From Proteobacteria bacterium UBA4575 (GTDB taxonomy: Bacteria > Pseudomonadota > Gammaproteobacteria > UBA4575): a stretch of DNA of 8,812 nt. The first letter of the stretch is position 1; each line of letters opens with the position of its first letter. This document shows, one piece after another, positions 7,137-8,812 of the stretch. The DNA lies in assembly GCA_002386945.1 (NCBI GenBank), contig DGKH01000036.1, positions 20,431-29,242 of the forward strand, given 5' to 3'. The translations under genes and the position numbers were made by a program. The notes below the pieces were generated by a model that was given only the letters and a program-made list of their open reading frames with translations, did not search any database and had not been told where the DNA came from.

Positions 7137-8078
7137 ATGCTTTTTCTTAAAATCATTTCCTCATCTGTATGGCGGTTACGTTCAGTAACCACATTTATTC
7201 TGTTGATCATTAGTCAAGTGAGTCTAGCCGACTATGCTGAAGTGGTTTTACTGGGAACAGGTACCCCACGGCCTAGTATCGAGCGCTTTGGTTCAGCTAC
7301 CTTGGTCATGGTCGGTGATAAGCGATTACTATTTGATGCTGGCCGTGGGGCTAGCATCCGTCTTGCACAGGCAGGTCTGTCAGCCGACCAAATTGATCAT
7401 GTCTTTCTCACTCATCTACACTCTGATCACATCTCAGGATTAGATGATCTCTGGTTAACTGCTAGGATTTGGCAACGACAGGCATCATTGCCAGTGTCAG
7501 GGCCAAAAGGAACAGAACGGTTTGTGCAGCATCTGATGCAAGCCTATGAGAGAGATATCCATTTCCGCAGCAGTAATAAAGCGCAGTCTAAGGGGCAGGC
7601 GCTACTGCAGGCGACAGACATTAATCCAGGGGTGGTGTTTGAACATGAAGGCATTCGTGTCATAGCATTTGCAGTGGACCATAATCCAGTGGCGCCAGCC
7701 TTTGGTTATCGGATTGAGTTTGGTCAACGCAAGATTGTTCTATCAGGTGATACCACGTACTCTGAAAACTTAATTCAACAAGCGCAGGATGTTGATCTAC
7801 TGATTCATGAAATCGCTGCTGCGTCAGAGCAGTTACTACGCCGAAATCCACGTCTACAAAGAGTCTTAGCCTATCACACGCAAACACCACAAATGTTGCA
7901 GATTCTGCAACAAACCCAGCCTAGACTAGCCATTTTCAACCATGTCTTATTATTTGCGACTAGCCCAGAACAAGTCCTACGAGAGGTCACTGACCAGTAT
8001 GCTGGTCGTGTCGCTATGGGGCATGATTTAATGCGAATTGAAATCGGTGAAAAGATTAAATTAAGTTCAATGGATTAA
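7137..8078 (+). CDS. exported metallo-beta-lactamase-fold hydrolase, RNase Z-like subgroup, substrate unknown
   Basis: The 313-residue protein has an N-terminal signal sequence: basic residues among the first 15, a hydrophobic stretch at about 18-30, and likely cleavage after SLA (residue 31). It therefore probably acts outside the cytoplasm. The mature part starts with VVLLGTGTPRP, like RNase Z and AtsA-type enzymes. Zn-binding motifs are complete: THLHSDH (H93, H95, D97, H98), H182 in VDHNPVAPAFGYRI, D205 in SGDT and H269 in IFNHV; H247 (YHTQTP) resembles the extra RNase Z histidine. A signal peptide argues against tRNA 3' processing, and the GEGTQ motif of true RNase Z reads GRGAS here (69-73). 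An arylsulfatase, phosphodiesterase or other ester hydrolase is possible; the substrate cannot be told. It starts 6 nt after lepA and ends 6 nt before folP, so co-transcription is likely. Only a weak GAGAAG precedes the ATG. Confidence 0.85.
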   Translation: MLFLKIISSSVWRLRSVTTFILLIISQVSLADYAEVVLLGTGTPRPSIERFGSATLVMVGDKRLLFDAGRGASIRLAQAGLSADQIDHVFLTHLHSDHISGLDDLWLTARIWQRQASLPVSGPKGTERFVQHLMQAYERDIHFRSSNKAQSKGQALLQATDINPGVVFEHEGIRVIAFAVDHNPVAPAFGYRIEFGQRKIVLSGDTTYSENLIQQAQDVDLLIHEIAAASEQLLRRNPRLQRVLAYHTQTPQMLQILQQTQPRLAIFNHVLLFATSPEQVLREVTDQYAGRVAMGHDLMRIEIGEKIKLSSMD

Positions 8079-8084
8079 TACCTT

Positions 8085-8812
8085 ATGACAACTAAAATTC
8101 TTGTAGCTAAACAGCCCCTGATTATGGGTATTCTTAATGTCACACCTGATAGCTTCTCCGATGGGGGGCTTTATTCAGGTACTCGTGATGCTGTTGCACG
8201 TGGTTTAGAGATGGTTGCTGAAGGCGCTGATATTATTGATATTGGTGGTGAATCTACACGCCCAGGTTCAAAACGTGTCGATGCGACTGAACAAAAACGT
8301 CGGGTGTTAGATGTGATTGCGGCCCTGCGTAAAGAGATACCTGACTCGATAGGTATTAGTATCGATACTACCTTGGTGGCCGTGGCTGAAGCAGCCCTAG
8401 ATGCAGGTGCAAGCTTTGTGAATGATGTCACCGGTGGCACCGATGATGCCTCGATGATGAGTTTGATTGCGGAACGTAATGTACCGTATTGCATTATGCA
8501 TATGCAGGGTAGGCCAGGTGATATGCAAGATAACCCCTGCTATGACGACGTACAGCAAGAAGTTAAACGCTTTTTACTAGGACAGGTTGATAAGGCGTTA
8601 GCCGCTGGTGTTGCAAGTTCTAATATCGTACTTGATCCTGGGATTGGCTTTGGTAAACGCACACTGCATAACCTAATGCTGTTACAGCAACTGGCCGAGC
8701 TGTGTGCAACTGAGTTTCCAGTGTTGTTAGGGACTAGTCGTAAACGTTTCATGGGCGAAATTTGTAAGGCCGAAGATGCGATGTCACGGATGCCAGCAAC
8801 CTGCGCCACCAC
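8085..8812 (+). CDS. folP: dihydropteroate synthase (C-terminus beyond the right edge)
   Basis: The frame opens at ATG 8085 and continues past the last base, giving 242 residues of a protein usually near 280. DHPS joins p-aminobenzoate to dihydropterin pyrophosphate in folate synthesis and is the sulfonamide target. Both signatures are clear: MGILNVTPDSFSDGG (residues 14-28, with N18) and GADIIDIGGESTRPG (47-61). Further active-site motifs follow in order: SIDT (D94), VNDV (N113), the MHMQGRPGDMQ loop, DPGIGFGK (D184) and GTSRKRFMGE (K220). All align with E. coli FolP at an offset of about one to four residues. The missing end should hold the conserved R-x-H-D motif. It lies 6 nt after the metallo-hydrolase gene with no strong ribosome binding site, suggesting translational coupling. 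In many bacteria folP follows ftsH and precedes glmM; whether glmM follows here is outside the window. Confidence 0.96.
   Translation, partial: MTTKILVAKQPLIMGILNVTPDSFSDGGLYSGTRDAVARGLEMVAEGADIIDIGGESTRPGSKRVDATEQKRRVLDVIAALRKEIPDSIGISIDTTLVAVAEAALDAGASFVNDVTGGTDDASMMSLIAERNVPYCIMHMQGRPGDMQDNPCYDDVQQEVKRFLLGQVDKALAAGVASSNIVLDPGIGFGKRTLHNLMLLQQLAELCATEFPVLLGTSRKRFMGEICKAEDAMSRMPATCAT

Noticed and set aside
7137..8078. Calling the metallo-hydrolase RNase Z (rnz/elaC)
   Set aside because: It has a signal peptide and lacks the GEGTQ motif of true RNase Z, so only the fold and metal site are supported.
8171..8812. Minus-strand open frames opposite folP
   Set aside because: folP on the plus strand has unmistakable DHPS motifs throughout; the reverse frames show no domain and are low-complexity shadows.

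Overview
The window reads as an ordinary chromosomal housekeeping segment of a gammaproteobacterium with low-to-moderate GC. The evidence is the divergent nadB / rpoE-type sigma factor pair, the order sigma factor - anti-sigma factor - mucD - lepA (the algU-muc-lepA layout known from Pseudomonas), and protein motifs that match gammaproteobacterial Orn, NadB, AlgU/RpoE, MucD and LepA closely. Genus or family cannot be assigned from this. No mobile element, CRISPR array, tRNA or rRNA was seen, and codon use shows no obvious foreign island.

Layout from left to right. (1) On the minus strand, the first 47 codons of an exported c-type cytochrome run off the left edge (1-141). (2) Divergent from it is orn (200-742), the oligoribonuclease. 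(3) Convergent with orn is nadB (779-2410, minus), L-aspartate oxidase of NAD synthesis. (4) Divergent from nadB is an envelope-stress cluster: an RpoE/AlgU sigma factor (2573-3157) behind a plausible self-recognised promoter (GAACTT-N16-TCGTA), a membrane anti-sigma factor of the RseA/MucA type (3154-3720, GTGA overlap with the sigma gene), and a periplasmic MucD/DegP protease (3803-5215). (5) A strong hairpin (5245-5277) separates this cluster from lepA (5340-7130), an exported RNase Z-like metallo-beta-lactamase-fold protein (7137-8078) and folP (8085 to the right edge). The last three genes are separated by 6 nt each and are probably one transcript.

The genes serve several jobs: degradation of RNA dinucleotides (orn), NAD synthesis (nadB), the extracytoplasmic stress response and its protease (sigma, anti-sigma, MucD), translation (LepA) and folate synthesis (FolP). 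Two departures from the textbook layout deserve attention. No rseB/mucB gene lies between the anti-sigma factor and mucD. The slot after lepA, usually held by lepB (signal peptidase I), is taken by an exported metallo-hydrolase of unknown function followed by folP. I found no convincing new biological system; the remaining observations concern start sites, promoters and small repeats.
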